From: Clostridium jeddahitimonense
Lineage (GTDB): Bacteria; Bacillota; Clostridia; Clostridiales; Clostridiaceae
Direction of reading: 5' to 3'
Assembly: GCA_000753455.2 (NCBI GenBank)
Contig: LM994670.1
Span: forward strand, 2,200,854-2,264,853
DNA length: 64,000 nucleotides
This document shows positions 37,943 through 47,908 of this stretch, one piece after another (the stretch's first letter is position 1; the number at the start of each line of letters is the position of its first letter). The notes under the pieces are model-generated. The model saw nothing but the letters and a program-made list of their open reading frames with translations. It did no database searches and was not told where the DNA came from. The translations under genes were made by a program, and so were the position numbers.

Positions 37943-39100
37943 GTGTATCGTAATAGCTTTAGTCTTAAGATTATAATAGTTCTTTTCTTAGCAATTAATA
38001 ATATTCATACTATTTGTTTTGCTACCCCTTTATCAAAAGATGATTTAGCTGTAATGAAAGAAGAAATAATAGCTTTAAAAAATAATACAGACGAAACTGA
38101 TGAGCTAAAAAATCAATTTCAATCCTTATTAGAAAACTTATTTTTAAATAGAAACTCTGCTATATTATCTAAAGATACTGAGGGATTAAAAGAGTTTTAC
38201 GATTTAACAAAAAAAGTTGGGCAATGGGCATATGAAAATGAAACTACAAAAATTCAATATTTTTCAAACTGGTCCGAAAAACAAGGTGCTAAGTTTGATA
38301 GAATTAATTCAATTTTAAAAGTTAAGAAAGTAAAAGAAAAAGAGACTAATCTCTTTGGCGTAATATGTTATGTATCTACTGAATTCTATTATAGTTATTT
38401 AGATTCGCCATCAGAACAGAATAGATTTAAGCTAGGTACTTATCATTATTTAAACTTAAGAAAAGAAGGAGATCGCTATATAATAACAAAAGAATGGTAT
38501 ACTGATCCACTAGCTGATTCTTTAACCCTTGAAAACATTAAATCTGATGAGATAAAAGAATATATATTATCTTGTAAAGCACCCGACTTTACTATTGATG
38601 AACGTTGTCAAAAAGCTATAGATTACGCTCACACATATTGTGGTGTTTCTGATAATGAAGAGTTTCTATTTAAATATAATCCAAGTTATAGGAACTTTAA
38701 TCCTGAAGGTGGAGATTGCGCAAACTTTGCCTCTCAAATTCTTTACGAAGGTGGAGGTTTCAAAAAAAATGATTATTGGAATTATAATAAAGGTGATGCA
38801 ACAAAAGCTTGGGTAAATGCACAAGGATTTAAGAATTATATTGTAGGAAGTGGAAGAGGCTCTTATATAGCTAAAGGTAACTATCAAGAGACATACAAAT
38901 CAGCATTTCAATTGAGACCTGGTGACATAGTAGCTTATGAAAAGAAAGGTCGTATAACACATATTTCTACAGTAACAGGACTTGACTCAAAAGGATATCC
39001 TCTAGTTACTTGCCACAATACAGATAGATTGTTAGTGCCTTACGATCTAGGATGGAGTAATAAAAACATAAAATTTCATTTTATAGATATATACTATTAA
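37943..39100 (+). CDS. Secreted protein with amidase (Amidase_6-like, NlpC/CHAP-type) domain
   Basis: A 385-residue exported protein. An N-terminal signal peptide (hydrophobic about 8-25, likely cut after CFA at about 28) is followed by a helical and beta region to about 210, then a cysteine-peptidase-like domain: NFNPEGGDCANFASQILYEGG (Cys), a conserved W-rich stretch and ITHISTVTG (His), with CHNTD near the end. The fold suggests wall or peptide hydrolysis. The start is GTG, with AGGAGG 6-7 nt upstream. Confidence 0.82.
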   Translation: MYRNSFSLKIIIVLFLAINNIHTICFATPLSKDDLAVMKEEIIALKNNTDETDELKNQFQSLLENLFLNRNSAILSKDTEGLKEFYDLTKKVGQWAYENETTKIQYFSNWSEKQGAKFDRINSILKVKKVKEKETNLFGVICYVSTEFYYSYLDSPSEQNRFKLGTYHYLNLRKEGDRYIITKEWYTDPLADSLTLENIKSDEIKEYILSCKAPDFTIDERCQKAIDYAHTYCGVSDNEEFLFKYNPSYRNFNPEGGDCANFASQILYEGGGFKKNDYWNYNKGDATKAWVNAQGFKNYIVGSGRGSYIAKGNYQETYKSAFQLRPGDIVAYEKKGRITHISTVTGLDSKGYPLVTCHNTDRLLVPYDLGWSNKNIKFHFIDIYY

Positions 39101-39124
39101 AAAAGGAGCATATTATGCTCCTTT
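39101..39124. terminator. Terminator after the secreted amidase gene
   Basis: AAAGGAGCATA and TATGCTCCTTT pair over a single-base loop, between convergent genes. Confidence 0.8.
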
Positions 39125-39132
39125 AATATTTA

Positions 39133-39336
39133 TTATTCAATTGAAAAACCAGTTTGTTCAATACAATTTCTTATATCTGTTTCAGTGACACTATCATTAA
39201 ATCCTACTTCTATACTACTTCTTCCAAGGTCAACACATACTTCTTGAATACCTTCTATCTTGTCTAATGCATTTTTTATTTGTGTCTTAGTAGAGTTATT
39301 TAATAAGCCTGTAACATTGTAATGTACTCTATCCAT
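39133..39336 (-). CDS. HMA-fold small protein lacking the CxxC metal site
   Basis: A 67-residue protein with the beta-alpha-beta-beta-alpha-beta pattern of heavy-metal-associated domains (YNVTGLLNNSTKTQIKNALDKIEGIQEVCVDL, IEVGFN, IRNCIEQTGFSIE). Where copper chaperones have GMxCxxC it reads GLLNNST, so the canonical metal ligands are missing; two cysteines elsewhere are not placed to replace them. It may be a degenerate or repurposed domain. AGGAG precedes the ATG. Confidence 0.8.
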   Translation of the reverse strand: MDRVHYNVTGLLNNSTKTQIKNALDKIEGIQEVCVDLGRSSIEVGFNDSVTETDIRNCIEQTGFSIE

Positions 39337-39400
39337 ACTTTTTCTCCTTTCTTAGGTTACTCAAGAATAGTATAAGCAAAACAAATAAATATTATGAATT

Positions 39401-41500
39401 TTAAAATAATGAAAATGTTACAACTACTAACCCGAATACAATTGAAACTACTGACATTAGTTTAATTAATATATTTAAAGCTGGTCCAGATGTATCTTTA
39501 AAAGGATCTCCTACTGTATCTCCTACAACTGCTGCTTTATGCGCTTCAGAGCCTTTTCCTCCAAAATTTCCTGCTTCAATATACTTTTTAGCATTATCCC
39601 AAGCTCCACCTGAGTTTGCCATCATAACTGCAAGCACAAATCCTGCCACTGTTGCACCACATAATAATCCTGCTACGCCATTAGGACCTAAAATTAAACC
39701 AACTATAATAGGTGTCGCCACAGCTATAGCTGCAATCTTAACTAATTCATGTAGTGCTGACTTTGTGCATATATCAACACATGCTGCATAATCTGGTTCC
39801 GCTTTACCCTCCATAAGTCCTTTTATCTCTTTAAATTGACGCCTTACTTCAACAACAATCTTGCTCGCAGCCTTTCCTACTGCACTCATTGTAAATGCAG
39901 AGAATGCATAAGTAACTGCACCACCTATAAAGATACCTATTAAAACTTGCGGATTTAATATAGATAAATCAAAAGTAAAATCTAAATTATTTTTTATAGC
40001 TAAAGATTCGATGGAGTCTTTATATGCAGCTATAAAAGCTAATGCTGTCAATGCAGCAGAACCTATAGCAAATCCTTTCCCTGTTGCAGCTGTAGTATTT
40101 CCTAAAGAATCTAAAGCATCAGTCCTATTTCTGACCTCTTTATCTAAACCAGCCATTTCCGCTATACCTCCAGCATTATCTGCCACCGGTCCATATGCAT
40201 CTGTAGCTAATGTTATACCTAAAGTCGATAGCATACCTACAGCTGATATTGCTATACCATAAAGTCCTTGATTGAAATTATTTAATCCTCCAGCACAAAT
40301 ATAACTAACTAAAATAGATATACTTACTATAATTACAGGACAGGCTGTAGATAACATTCCTACAGATAATCCGTTTATAATTACTGTGGCCGGACCTGTT
40401 TCAGAAGCTTTTGCAATAGACTTTGTAGGATTGTAATGATCACTAGTAAAATATTCAGTGAAAAAACCAATTAATAACCCTGCTACAAGTCCACTTAGAA
40501 TAGCAAAATATACTCCTATATGTTCTTTTCCAAGAACATTAACAACTATAAAGTATGAAACTATTGCAATTATTATTGATGAAAAATATACTCCTCTTCT
40601 TAATGCTCCTAACAATACTTTTTGAGATACATCTTCTTTAGACTTAACAAAAAATGTACCTATAATAGACGCTATAATACCAACTGATGCAACAACCAAA
40701 GGTACTGTCACTCCATTTATAGATAGTCCTGCTGATACAGCTAATGCACAAGAAGAAACTATAGAACCAACATATGATTCATAAAGATCAGCACCCATTC
40801 CTGCAACATCTCCAACATTATCACCAACGTTATCTGCTATAACTGCTGGATTTCTTGGATCATCTTCTGGTATTCCTATTTCTACTTTACCTACTAAATC
40901 TGCCCCTACGTCTGCAGCTTTAGTAAATATTCCTCCACCAACTCTTGCAAACAAAGCCATTGAAGAGGCACCCATTCCAAAAGTTAATAAAGATGAAGTA
41001 ATATATCCTATTCTTTCAGCCATAGGCAACGCTTTATAATACCAATTCAAAATATAATACCATATACTTAAATCTAGTAGTGCAAGTCCAACCACAACTA
41101 GTCCCATTACCGCACCACTAGAAAAAGCAACTTTTAAACCACTATTTAGACTTTTACTACATGCATTAGCAGTTCTAGAATTTGCATTAGTAGCTATTTT
41201 CATACCTAAATATCCACTAAGTCCTGAAAAGAATCCTCCTGTAATAAATGCAAAAGGAACAAAAATTGAAACAAAATTAAATTGAGCTAATATAAATAGA
41301 ATAATAAACATTCCTATAAAAAAGTACGATACTCCTTTATATTGTCTTTTGAGGTATGCATTAGCCCCACTTCTTATACTATTAGCTATATACTTCATCT
41401 TGTCTGTACCCTCATCAACCTTAAATATAATACGAGTAAAATATACAGCAAAAAGTAATGCTAGCGTAGCTCCTACAGGCGCAAAAACTACTAAATTCAT
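39401..41500 (-). CDS. hppA: Membrane-bound K+-dependent pyrophosphatase, probably Na+-pumping
   Basis: A 699-residue protein with about 16 membrane segments that couples pyrophosphate hydrolysis to cation export. The substrate-binding motifs [30 protein letters not shown] and a C-terminal [16 protein letters not shown] are all present. [10 protein letters not shown] carries the Ala that marks the K+-dependent class. DLYESYVG has the glutamate in the position of Na+-transporting members rather than the shifted one of plant proton pumps. GGAG precedes the ATG; monocistronic. Confidence 0.95.
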   Translation of the reverse strand: MNLVVFAPVGATLALLFAVYFTRIIFKVDEGTDKMKYIANSIRSGANAYLKRQYKGVSYFFIGMFIILFILAQFNFVSIFVPFAFITGGFFSGLSGYLGMKIATNANSRTANACSKSLNSGLKVAFSSGAVMGLVVVGLALLDLSIWYYILNWYYKALPMAERIGYITSSLLTFGMGASSMALFARVGGGIFTKAADVGADLVGKVEIGIPEDDPRNPAVIADNVGDNVGDVAGMGADLYESYVGSIVSSCALAVSAGLSINGVTVPLVVASVGIIASIIGTFFVKSKEDVSQKVLLGALRRGVYFSSIIIAIVSYFIVVNVLGKEHIGVYFAILSGLVAGLLIGFFTEYFTSDHYNPTKSIAKASETGPATVIINGLSVGMLSTACPVIIVSISILVSYICAGGLNNFNQGLYGIAISAVGMLSTLGITLATDAYGPVADNAGGIAEMAGLDKEVRNRTDALDSLGNTTAATGKGFAIGSAALTALAFIAAYKDSIESLAIKNNLDFTFDLSILNPQVLIGIFIGGAVTYAFSAFTMSAVGKAASKIVVEVRRQFKEIKGLMEGKAEPDYAACVDICTKSALHELVKIAAIAVATPIIVGLILGPNGVAGLLCGATVAGFVLAVMMANSGGAWDNAKKYIEAGNFGGKGSEAHKAAVVGDTVGDPFKDTSGPALNILIKLMSVVSIVFGLVVVTFSLF

Positions 41501-41610
41501 ATTTATCTCTCCTCAAATATTCTTTTATATAATAATATGAGAAGTTTTTTTATTATAGAATATATATTTTTTTATTATGTTAATAGATATTATATTTTTA
41601 CTAAATATAA

Positions 41611-41631
41611 AAAGTCCCATTTAGGGACTTT
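41611..41631 (-). terminator. Terminator after the 51-codon gene
   Basis: AAAGTCCC and GGGACTTT pair over a 5-nt loop; the minus-strand RNA continues with TTATATTT. Confidence 0.75.
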
Positions 41632-41636
41632 CTATA

Positions 41637-41792
41637 TTAAAAACCTCTTTTTTTAGCCTCTACTCCACTTTCATTTAACTCTGGTTCTTCTATTGTAGTA
41701 TTAAAGCTACTCTTAGCATATTGATTTTGAGTTTTTGTTCCATTTCTTAAAAAATTATCTTTTGTGTAATCTCTTCTATTATTATTTTTCAT
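41637..41792 (-). CDS. Small hydrophilic protein, 51 residues, unknown
   Basis: AAGGAG precedes an ATG opening a 51-residue protein rich in Asn, Lys and Arg (MKNNNRRDYTKDNFLRNGTK, then EEPELNESGVEAKKRGF). No hydrophobic part and no family recognised. The own terminator immediately downstream supports a real gene. Confidence 0.55.
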   Translation of the reverse strand: MKNNNRRDYTKDNFLRNGTKTQNQYAKSSFNTTIEEPELNESGVEAKKRGF

Positions 41793-41879
41793 ATCTTTCT
41801 CCTTCTTTAAACTTTTTCTTTTTTTGAATATTATTTAGCATAATGGTAAATATAAATAGTGAAAAAAATACATATAAAT

Positions 41880-42034
41880 TTAAAAATGAGTATCTATTTG
41901 ATCTCTTTGTATTCTCTTAAGATCCTTGAGTCTTAGATGAGTTTCATTCATTATGTCATCCCAAGGCTCACCATCTATTATCATTTTTTTGCAACTGTAT
42001 TTGATAAGGCTATATCTATTTTTTTTCTTTCCAT
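41880..42034 (-). pseudogene. Small gene split by a frameshift at a seven-A run
   Basis: AAGGAGG at 6-nt spacing precedes an ATG (42034). The frame reads MERKKIDIALSNTVAKK and then meets TGA after seven A's. The stop overlaps an ATG (ATGA) that opens a second frame of 34 codons, MIIDGEPWDDIMNETHLRLK..., to a stop at 41880. One extra A would give a single 51-residue protein. It may be a decayed gene, a sequencing error in the homopolymer, a programmed slip, or two coupled peptides. Family not recognised. Confidence 0.5.
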
Positions 42035-42170
42035 ATTTACATTCCTCCTTAAAAGTATTGTTATTATTATTGTGCTATTTTTAAAAATAATTATGCCTTG
42101 TTATTTTAGTCATAAATCTCCTTTTACTTAATATAATGTAATGTAATGTTATTAAAAGGAGAGATGAAAA

Positions 42171-42329
42171 ATGAGTAAACAAAGAAGAGGTAAGTATATT
42201 AAAACTATTCCTGGCTGGAGAGGTACTTGTCCATTATGCGGAAGAAAAAGAGTAAAACTAGTTTGGACAAAAAAAGGAGAGGATGGTAAAACCTTTAATA
42301 TATGTAAATTATGTTCAATTAAAAATTAA
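42171..42329 (+). CDS. Small zinc-ribbon-like protein, 52 residues
   Basis: AAAGGAGAG precedes an ATG opening a 52-residue basic protein with two knuckles, CPLC at residues 20-23 and CKLC near 46-49, separated by a KRVKLVWTKKGEDGK hairpin-like stretch. This is the layout of a zinc ribbon, as in some ribosomal or nucleic-acid-binding proteins. The N-terminus (MSKQRRGKYIKTIPGWRG) is basic. Function unknown; it has its own terminator, shared with ygiQ. Confidence 0.7.
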   Translation: MSKQRRGKYIKTIPGWRGTCPLCGRKRVKLVWTKKGEDGKTFNICKLCSIKN

Positions 42330-42333
42330 CTAT

Positions 42334-42370
42334 AAAAAAAGTTTACAGATTTAATCTGTAAACTTTTTTA
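42334..42370. terminator. Bidirectional terminator
   Basis: AAAAAAAGTTTACAGATT and AATCTGTAAACTTTTTT form a long stem between the zinc-ribbon gene and ygiQ. Confidence 0.9.
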
Positions 42371-42374
42371 ATTT

Positions 42375-44327
42375 TTATCTTCTTTTCTTAGATTTTTCTC
42401 TTCCTCTACTCAGCTCTTTACCTTGACGCTTTGAATCATTTTTATTATTTTTTCTATTACTTGATGATCTATTTTTGTTAGAAGAGCTTGATTTTTTTCT
42501 TACTAATCCATGAGCTTCTTTATATCTTTGTTCTTTTGATTTTATTAGACATTTTGGACCATTACCAATTAAATCTTCTCTACCAGCCTGCATTAATGCG
42601 TCATAAACTATATTATAATTTTTAGGTTTACTAAATTGTAATAATGCTCTTTGCATAGCTTTTTCTTCTTTAGTTTTTGGAACATAAACTTCTTTCATAG
42701 TTATCGGATCTAATCCAGTGTAAAACATAGTTGTAGATAATGTTCCTGGTGTTGGGTAAAAATCTTGAACTTGTTCTGGTTGATATTTAATATCTCTCAA
42801 ATACTCTGCAAGTTTTATAGCTTCTTTTAATGTACTACCTGGATGGCTAGACATTAAGTATGGTATAATATACTGTTTCTTACCTAATCTCTCGGTAATT
42901 CTAAAGAATTTTTGTCTAAATTCCTCATAAGTTTTTCCTGCCGGTTTACCCATATGCTTTAAAACTTCTTCAGATACATGTTCAGGTGCAACCTTTAATT
43001 GACCACTTACATGATGTTCAACTAACTCCTTAAAGAATGTATCATCTTTATCTGCCATAACATAATCATATCTAATCCCTGAACGTACAAAAACTTTTTT
43101 AACTTTAGGTAATTTTCTTACTGATCTTAATACATCTAGAAATTCCTTATGGTCAATCTCTAAATTTTTACATGGACTCGGACTTAAACACTGCTTTACT
43201 TTACATGCTCCTATTGTTAGCTGATGCTTACATGCTGGTTTTCTAAAGTTAGCTGTTGGTCCGCCAACATCATGTATATATCCTTTAAAATCTTTCATTT
43301 CTGTCATTTCTTTAGCTTCTTTTACTATAGAATCTTTACTTCTACTTTCAACAGCTCTCCCTTGATGGAATGTAATTGCACAGAAGGAGCAGTTTCCAAA
43401 GCATCCTCTTGAACTCATAATACTAAACTTAACCTCTTCTAAAGCTGGTATTCCACCTGCTTCTTCATAGGATGGATGATATTGCTTCGTAAATGGAAGG
43501 TCATATACAGCATCTAACTCTTCTCTATTTAATATAACCTCAGGTTTATTTACTACTAAGAATTTATCTCCTTGATCTTGAACTATAGTTCTTCCTCTCA
43601 TAGGATCTTGTTCTTGATAAGTAACTTTAAAGGCTTCACAATATTTAATCTTATCTGTAGATACTTCTTTAAATGAAGGAATAACTATATGTTCTTCATA
43701 AACTTCATCCAAGTGGTCTACTAAGTAACATGTTCCTGGAACATGTCTTATATACTTAGCGTCAAACCCTTCGTTTAAGCATCTCGCTACTTCAACTATT
43801 TGCTTTTCACTCATTCCATAAATTAAAAGGTCTGCTCCACTATCAGTCAAAATAGATTTTCTTACTTTATCAGACCAGTAATCATAATGGGCAAATCTTC
43901 TTAAACTCGCTTCTACTCCACCAATACAGATATTTATATTTTTATAAGCTTCTCTTATTTTATTACAATAAACTATAGTAGCTCTATCTGGTCTAAGTCC
44001 CATCTGTCCACCTGGAGAATATAAATCTTTTTCCCTTAATCTTTTACTTACTGTATAATGGTTAACCATTGAATCCATATTACCTGCATTTACCAAAAAT
44101 CCTAAACGAGGTCTTCCAAGCTTCATAAAGTCCTCTGTACTATGCCAATCAGGTTGAGGAATTATTCCAACTTTATATCCCTCGTGTTCTAAAACTCTCG
44201 AAATTATAGCTGTTCCAAAACTATGATGATCTACGTATGCATCTCCAGTTACTATAATGAAGTCACACTGTTCCCATCCTCTTTCTATCATATCTTCTTT
44301 ACTTATAGGTAAGAATTTATTTTCCAT
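42375..44327 (-). CDS. ygiQ: YgiQ family radical SAM protein
   Basis: A 650-residue protein. The N-terminal domain resembles a corrinoid-type fold region without clear B12 motif ([22 protein letters not shown]); the radical SAM cluster motif is [10 protein letters not shown] near residue 300 (CxxxCxxC), followed by the methyltransferase-like barrel and further cysteines ([16 protein letters not shown]). The last 40 residues are a Ser/Asn/Lys/Arg-rich tail ([18 protein letters not shown]...). The family is widespread but its reaction is unknown. Monocistronic. Confidence 0.93.
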   Translation of the reverse strand: MENKFLPISKEDMIERGWEQCDFIIVTGDAYVDHHSFGTAIISRVLEHEGYKVGIIPQPDWHSTEDFMKLGRPRLGFLVNAGNMDSMVNHYTVSKRLREKDLYSPGGQMGLRPDRATIVYCNKIREAYKNINICIGGVEASLRRFAHYDYWSDKVRKSILTDSGADLLIYGMSEKQIVEVARCLNEGFDAKYIRHVPGTCYLVDHLDEVYEEHIVIPSFKEVSTDKIKYCEAFKVTYQEQDPMRGRTIVQDQGDKFLVVNKPEVILNREELDAVYDLPFTKQYHPSYEEAGGIPALEEVKFSIMSSRGCFGNCSFCAITFHQGRAVESRSKDSIVKEAKEMTEMKDFKGYIHDVGGPTANFRKPACKHQLTIGACKVKQCLSPSPCKNLEIDHKEFLDVLRSVRKLPKVKKVFVRSGIRYDYVMADKDDTFFKELVEHHVSGQLKVAPEHVSEEVLKHMGKPAGKTYEEFRQKFFRITERLGKKQYIIPYLMSSHPGSTLKEAIKLAEYLRDIKYQPEQVQDFYPTPGTLSTTMFYTGLDPITMKEVYVPKTKEEKAMQRALLQFSKPKNYNIVYDALMQAGREDLIGNGPKCLIKSKEQRYKEAHGLVRKKSSSSNKNRSSSNRKNNKNDSKRQGKELSRGREKSKKRR

Positions 44328-44570
44328 ATTATCACATCTTTCATTTTCTTTTATTTATATTAAAGTTTTATTCTTTATAATTCGACATCTATTAATATAA
44401 CATCTTATTCTATTATTGTTAATACTTCATATCAAATTACCATAATATTTATTTTTAATATTATTCTTCCCTATAACATACTTTTTCTAACATATAGTTA
44501 TATTACCTTTTACATTAATGAATTATATTTTGTTTAATATAAATATATCTAAAAAAAACTTTCAAAAAAA

Positions 44571-44594
44571 GATTGTTGCAGTTCTGCAACAATC
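44571..44594 (-). terminator. Terminator at the end of the urease-transport operon
   Basis: GATTGTTGCAG and CTGCAACAATC pair over two bases, followed on the minus strand by TTTTTTTGAAAG. It closes the leftward transcript after ureI. Confidence 0.9.
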
Positions 44595-44611
44595 TCTTTA
44601 AAGATATAATT

Positions 44612-45124
44612 TTACTTAGGATACATATTGATTAATAACAAAAATCCTGGTATCCACGCAGTAAATATCCCATCAAAAACTGATAAATATCCTACAAATT
44701 TACCTAAATCCTTTTTCATTACTAATTCTATAAATCCTGTTAACCATAGTAATCCCCATAACAACCAGATAAATATCCAATAAATATTCCCTATTGTAAA
44801 ATCAATAAATTTTAATGTACTACCATCTATAAATGCTAATGGTACTGTATTTATTGCTACAAATAAACAATACCAACCATATAATCTTCCATCCAAATTA
44901 AAGATTCCTCTTGCAGCAATATAAAGATATGTAAATCCAAATAATAAACCTGTTCCAGCAGCAAAATAATTCCCTTGAATTACAGCTACTATATTTAATA
45001 TAAAAGATAACATACCTGTAAATACATTAAATACTGATGCTGATTTTGCGTCTACATTTGAAAGTCTACCTACTCCATTAAGAATAAGAACAACTCCAAC
45101 ATATATTAAAACTACTCCTAGCAT
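44612..45124 (-). CDS. ureI: AmiS/UreI family urea channel
   Basis: A 170-residue protein with six membrane segments that lets urea (or small amides) pass passively. It aligns along its whole length with H. pylori UreI: MLGVVLIYVGVVLILNG, FAAGTGLLFGFTYLYIAA, GWYCLFVAINTVPLAF, WLLWGLLWLTGFIE and GIFTAWIPGFLLL. The first outer loop is much shorter and the protein has no histidine, so the His123-based acid gating of the Helicobacter channel is absent. It is last in the urease gene series, 37 nt after amtB. Confidence 0.93.
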   Translation of the reverse strand: MLGVVLIYVGVVLILNGVGRLSNVDAKSASVFNVFTGMLSFILNIVAVIQGNYFAAGTGLLFGFTYLYIAARGIFNLDGRLYGWYCLFVAINTVPLAFIDGSTLKFIDFTIGNIYWIFIWLLWGLLWLTGFIELVMKKDLGKFVGYLSVFDGIFTAWIPGFLLLINMYPK

Positions 45125-45161
45125 TTTTCTCCTCCTCTATTTTTAACCATCAATTCTTTAA

Positions 45162-46364
45162 TTAATCTGGTTTAGTCTCATAGCTTTCCTTAAAGAATTC
45201 TTGGTCTAATCCTTTTAATTGAATTTCTTCACTTACTTTTATAGACTTAGTACTATCTACTACTTTAAATATAATAAATGTCATTAATACTGAATAAACA
45301 ATTATTATTCCACAACCTAATAATTGAATTAGAAATTGATTTATTCCGGCAGAAACTCCATTAACTCTTGGATCCGCCAATACACCAACTAATAATGTAC
45401 CAATAAATCCACCCATTCCATGAACTCCCCATACATCAAGAGCATCGTCCCATTTTTTTCTTTCAAATTCTACACAAAAGAAGCATACAACCGCAGCTAT
45501 TGCACCAATTAATACAGCACTTAATGGTCCTACGTATCCTGATGCCGGTGTTATTGTAGCTAATCCTGCAACTGCCCCTATAATTATCTCTAAAAAAGAT
45601 GCTCTTTTACTATGCATTGCATATAGTATTGCCCAAACTACCATTCCTGTAGCTCCTGCAATTCCTGTATTAGTAAATACTATTGCTGCTGTTTCAGCCG
45701 CAGCTAAAGTTCCACCTGCATTAAATCCAAACCATCCAAATAGTAATAGTCCAGCTCCAATTGCAACTAATCCTAAGTTAAATGGCCCGTGTTCATTTTT
45801 GTATTTTCTTTCACCTAGAACGTAAATTCCACCTAAGCACCCAAATCCTGATGTTATATGAATTACTGCTCCTCCCGCAAAATCAACAAATCCTAACTTA
45901 CTTAAGAATCCTCCTCCCCATACCCAGTGAGCAACAGGGAAGTAAATTACTATCATCCAAAGTATTAAAATTTTTATCCATCCACTTATTGTTAATCTAT
46001 TTGCAAATGCCCCTGTCATTAAAGGTGCTGTTATTATAGCAAACATTAATTGATACATAAAAAACATTAAGAATGGTATATTATTGCTATAATTTAGATT
46101 AATCATATATGTAATATCTTTAAATGCAAAATATTGTAAAGGATTTCCGATAACTCCTCCAATATCATCACCAAATACTAAGCTAAATCCTCCAAACACC
46201 CATAACAATGTCACTATTCCTATTGAAATAAATATTTGAAACATTATAGTTAAGGCATTTTTTCTTTCAACTAATCCGCCATAAAAAAATGCTAAACCTG
46301 GTGTCATAATTAAAACAAGTGTTGTAGCTAAAATAATAAAAGCTACATCGCCATGAATAATCAT
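45162..46364 (-). CDS. amtB: Ammonium transporter, Amt family
   Basis: A 400-residue trimeric channel protein with eleven membrane segments. The pore twin-His are in GGAVIHITSG and WGVHGMGGFIG; TPGLAFFYGGLVERKNAL and GWFGFNAGG are further family marks. No glnK gene is next to it, unlike many amtB loci; its place between urease and ureI suggests release or recapture of the ammonia made from urea. The ATG at 46364 is preferred: AAGGAG lies 8 nt before it and overlaps the GTG of a longer frame. Confidence 0.95.
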   Translation of the reverse strand: MIIHGDVAFIILATTLVLIMTPGLAFFYGGLVERKNALTIMFQIFISIGIVTLLWVFGGFSLVFGDDIGGVIGNPLQYFAFKDITYMINLNYSNNIPFLMFFMYQLMFAIITAPLMTGAFANRLTISGWIKILILWMIVIYFPVAHWVWGGGFLSKLGFVDFAGGAVIHITSGFGCLGGIYVLGERKYKNEHGPFNLGLVAIGAGLLLFGWFGFNAGGTLAAAETAAIVFTNTGIAGATGMVVWAILYAMHSKRASFLEIIIGAVAGLATITPASGYVGPLSAVLIGAIAAVVCFFCVEFERKKWDDALDVWGVHGMGGFIGTLLVGVLADPRVNGVSAGINQFLIQLLGCGIIIVYSVLMTFIIFKVVDSTKSIKVSEEIQLKGLDQEFFKESYETKPD

Positions 46365-46414
46365 AAAATTCACTCCTTTTTAGTTTATCCTTTGTTCTTT
46401 TAAGATAATAATCT

Positions 46415-47257
46415 TTAGTATTTTCTCATAACTAAATCCTTAGAGCCTAGAAAGTTTTTACGTACATAATTATGACAAACACTCATGGCAAACTCTATAT
46501 TTTGTGTTAAATTACCTAATACTCTAAGTACAAATCCATTTACCTCTAATTCTGAAATTCCAAAATCTATTGGTAATTCAATTTTTTCTAACTCTTTTCT
46601 TAATTCTTCAATAACATTACTAGTAATATTTTTATTAATAATAAGTAATGTTCCAAAGTTTAAATACTCCTCAAAAAATCCTAATTTTGTTACATCATTC
46701 TCCCTAGGATTAACTATTAAATTATCTAATAATACTATTTTATTATTAATATAAACATTACTCTTCAATTGAACCTTGTTATAAGTAAATTTATCTCCTT
46801 CAGGTGACCATCCTGCTGTAATACCATCACTATAAATAAGCGTAGAACTGTCATCTAAATAAATATCATTAACCTGCTTATATATAGCATTTTTATATAA
46901 AATTACTGTATCAGCTATATATTCTAAAACACTATTTTTACCTAACTCAATAGTTGTCTCTTGAGTTACTTTATTACCATGTTCACACTTATAAACCTTA
47001 GTTGATGCTTGTGTAGTAATTATTGCACGTGCGTTATCTTTAAGTTTAAATACATTTTTGTATTTTTCTCCTTCAATATACCCTCCGCCAAGCTGTAATA
47101 AATAGTATGTTGGTATTTTTTCTCTATCATTTCTTATATTTGCAGATACTTTTACTAGTCCTTCATAGTATTTTTTTGAAGTTATCGTTCTGTTATCTTT
47201 CTGCTCTAATACTAATTCAATAGCACCGGCATATTCACTTTTTACTCTTTGTTCCAT
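46415..47257 (-). CDS. ureD: Urease accessory protein UreD (UreH)
   Basis: A 280-residue scaffold protein that binds apo-urease and recruits UreF and UreG for nickel insertion. Recognisable segments are YLLQLGGGYIEGEKY, ITTQASTKVYKC, LEYIADTVILYKNAIYKQ and SDGITAGWSPEGDKF. It starts one base after the ureG stop and is the last of the accessory genes. Cytosolic. Confidence 0.95.
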   Translation of the reverse strand: MEQRVKSEYAGAIELVLEQKDNRTITSKKYYEGLVKVSANIRNDREKIPTYYLLQLGGGYIEGEKYKNVFKLKDNARAIITTQASTKVYKCEHGNKVTQETTIELGKNSVLEYIADTVILYKNAIYKQVNDIYLDDSSTLIYSDGITAGWSPEGDKFTYNKVQLKSNVYINNKIVLLDNLIVNPRENDVTKLGFFEEYLNFGTLLIINKNITSNVIEELRKELEKIELPIDFGISELEVNGFVLRVLGNLTQNIEFAMSVCHNYVRKNFLGSKDLVMRKY

Positions 47258-47258
47258 T

Positions 47259-47870
47259 TTAAGAAATACCCTCTAATAAGCAATTTTTCTTTATCCAATT
47301 TATTACTTCATTGATTCCTTCATCTGTTTTTAGGTTAGTAAACATAAAACTATTCTCGGATCTAAAAGCTAATGTATCTTTTCTCATAATATCTAGGTCT
47401 GCTCCAACATATGGTGCTAAATCTATCTTATTTATAACAAACAAATCACTCTTTATCATTCCTTGACCGGCTTTTCTTGGAATTTTTTCTCCTTGAGCTA
47501 CATCAATTATGTATATTGAAAAATCGACCAAATCCGGGCTAAAGGTAGCAGCTAAATTATCTCCACCACTTTCTAAAAATATAATATCTAAATCATCAAA
47601 TCTATTTTTTAACTCTTCAAGCGCCTCAAAATTCATTGACGCATCCTCTCTTATTGCTGTGTGCGGACAACCTCCTGTTTCAACTCCTATTACTCTATCC
47701 TCAGATAAAACAGAGTTTTTAACCATAAATTTAGCATCTTCTTTTGTATATATATCATTTGTTATTACTGCACAACTATAATCTTTACTCATTACTCTTG
47801 TTAATCTCTCGATAAGTAGTGTTTTTCCACTACCTACTGGTCCCCCAACACCTATAACAACTGGCTTCAT
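47259..47870 (-). CDS. ureG: Urease accessory GTPase UreG
   Basis: A 203-residue SIMIBI-class GTPase that delivers nickel to urease. P-loop GGPVGSGKT (residues 9-17), nickel-binding CPH at 68-70 in [14 protein letters not shown], switch region [16 protein letters not shown] and base-recognition NKIDLAP. Length is normal. GTP hydrolysis drives the UreDFG complex. It follows ureF by 38 nt. Confidence 0.97.
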   Translation of the reverse strand: MKPVVIGVGGPVGSGKTLLIERLTRVMSKDYSCAVITNDIYTKEDAKFMVKNSVLSEDRVIGVETGGCPHTAIREDASMNFEALEELKNRFDDLDIIFLESGGDNLAATFSPDLVDFSIYIIDVAQGEKIPRKAGQGMIKSDLFVINKIDLAPYVGADLDIMRKDTLAFRSENSFMFTNLKTDEGINEVINWIKKNCLLEGIS

Positions 47871-47908
47871 ATTTTCAACACCCTTTCGTTTTTTATTTAT
47901 TTATCTAA

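Noticed and set aside
40011..40262. 83-codon frame opposite hppA
   Set aside because: Ala/Pro/Ser-rich shadow of the conserved pump gene; no ribosome site.
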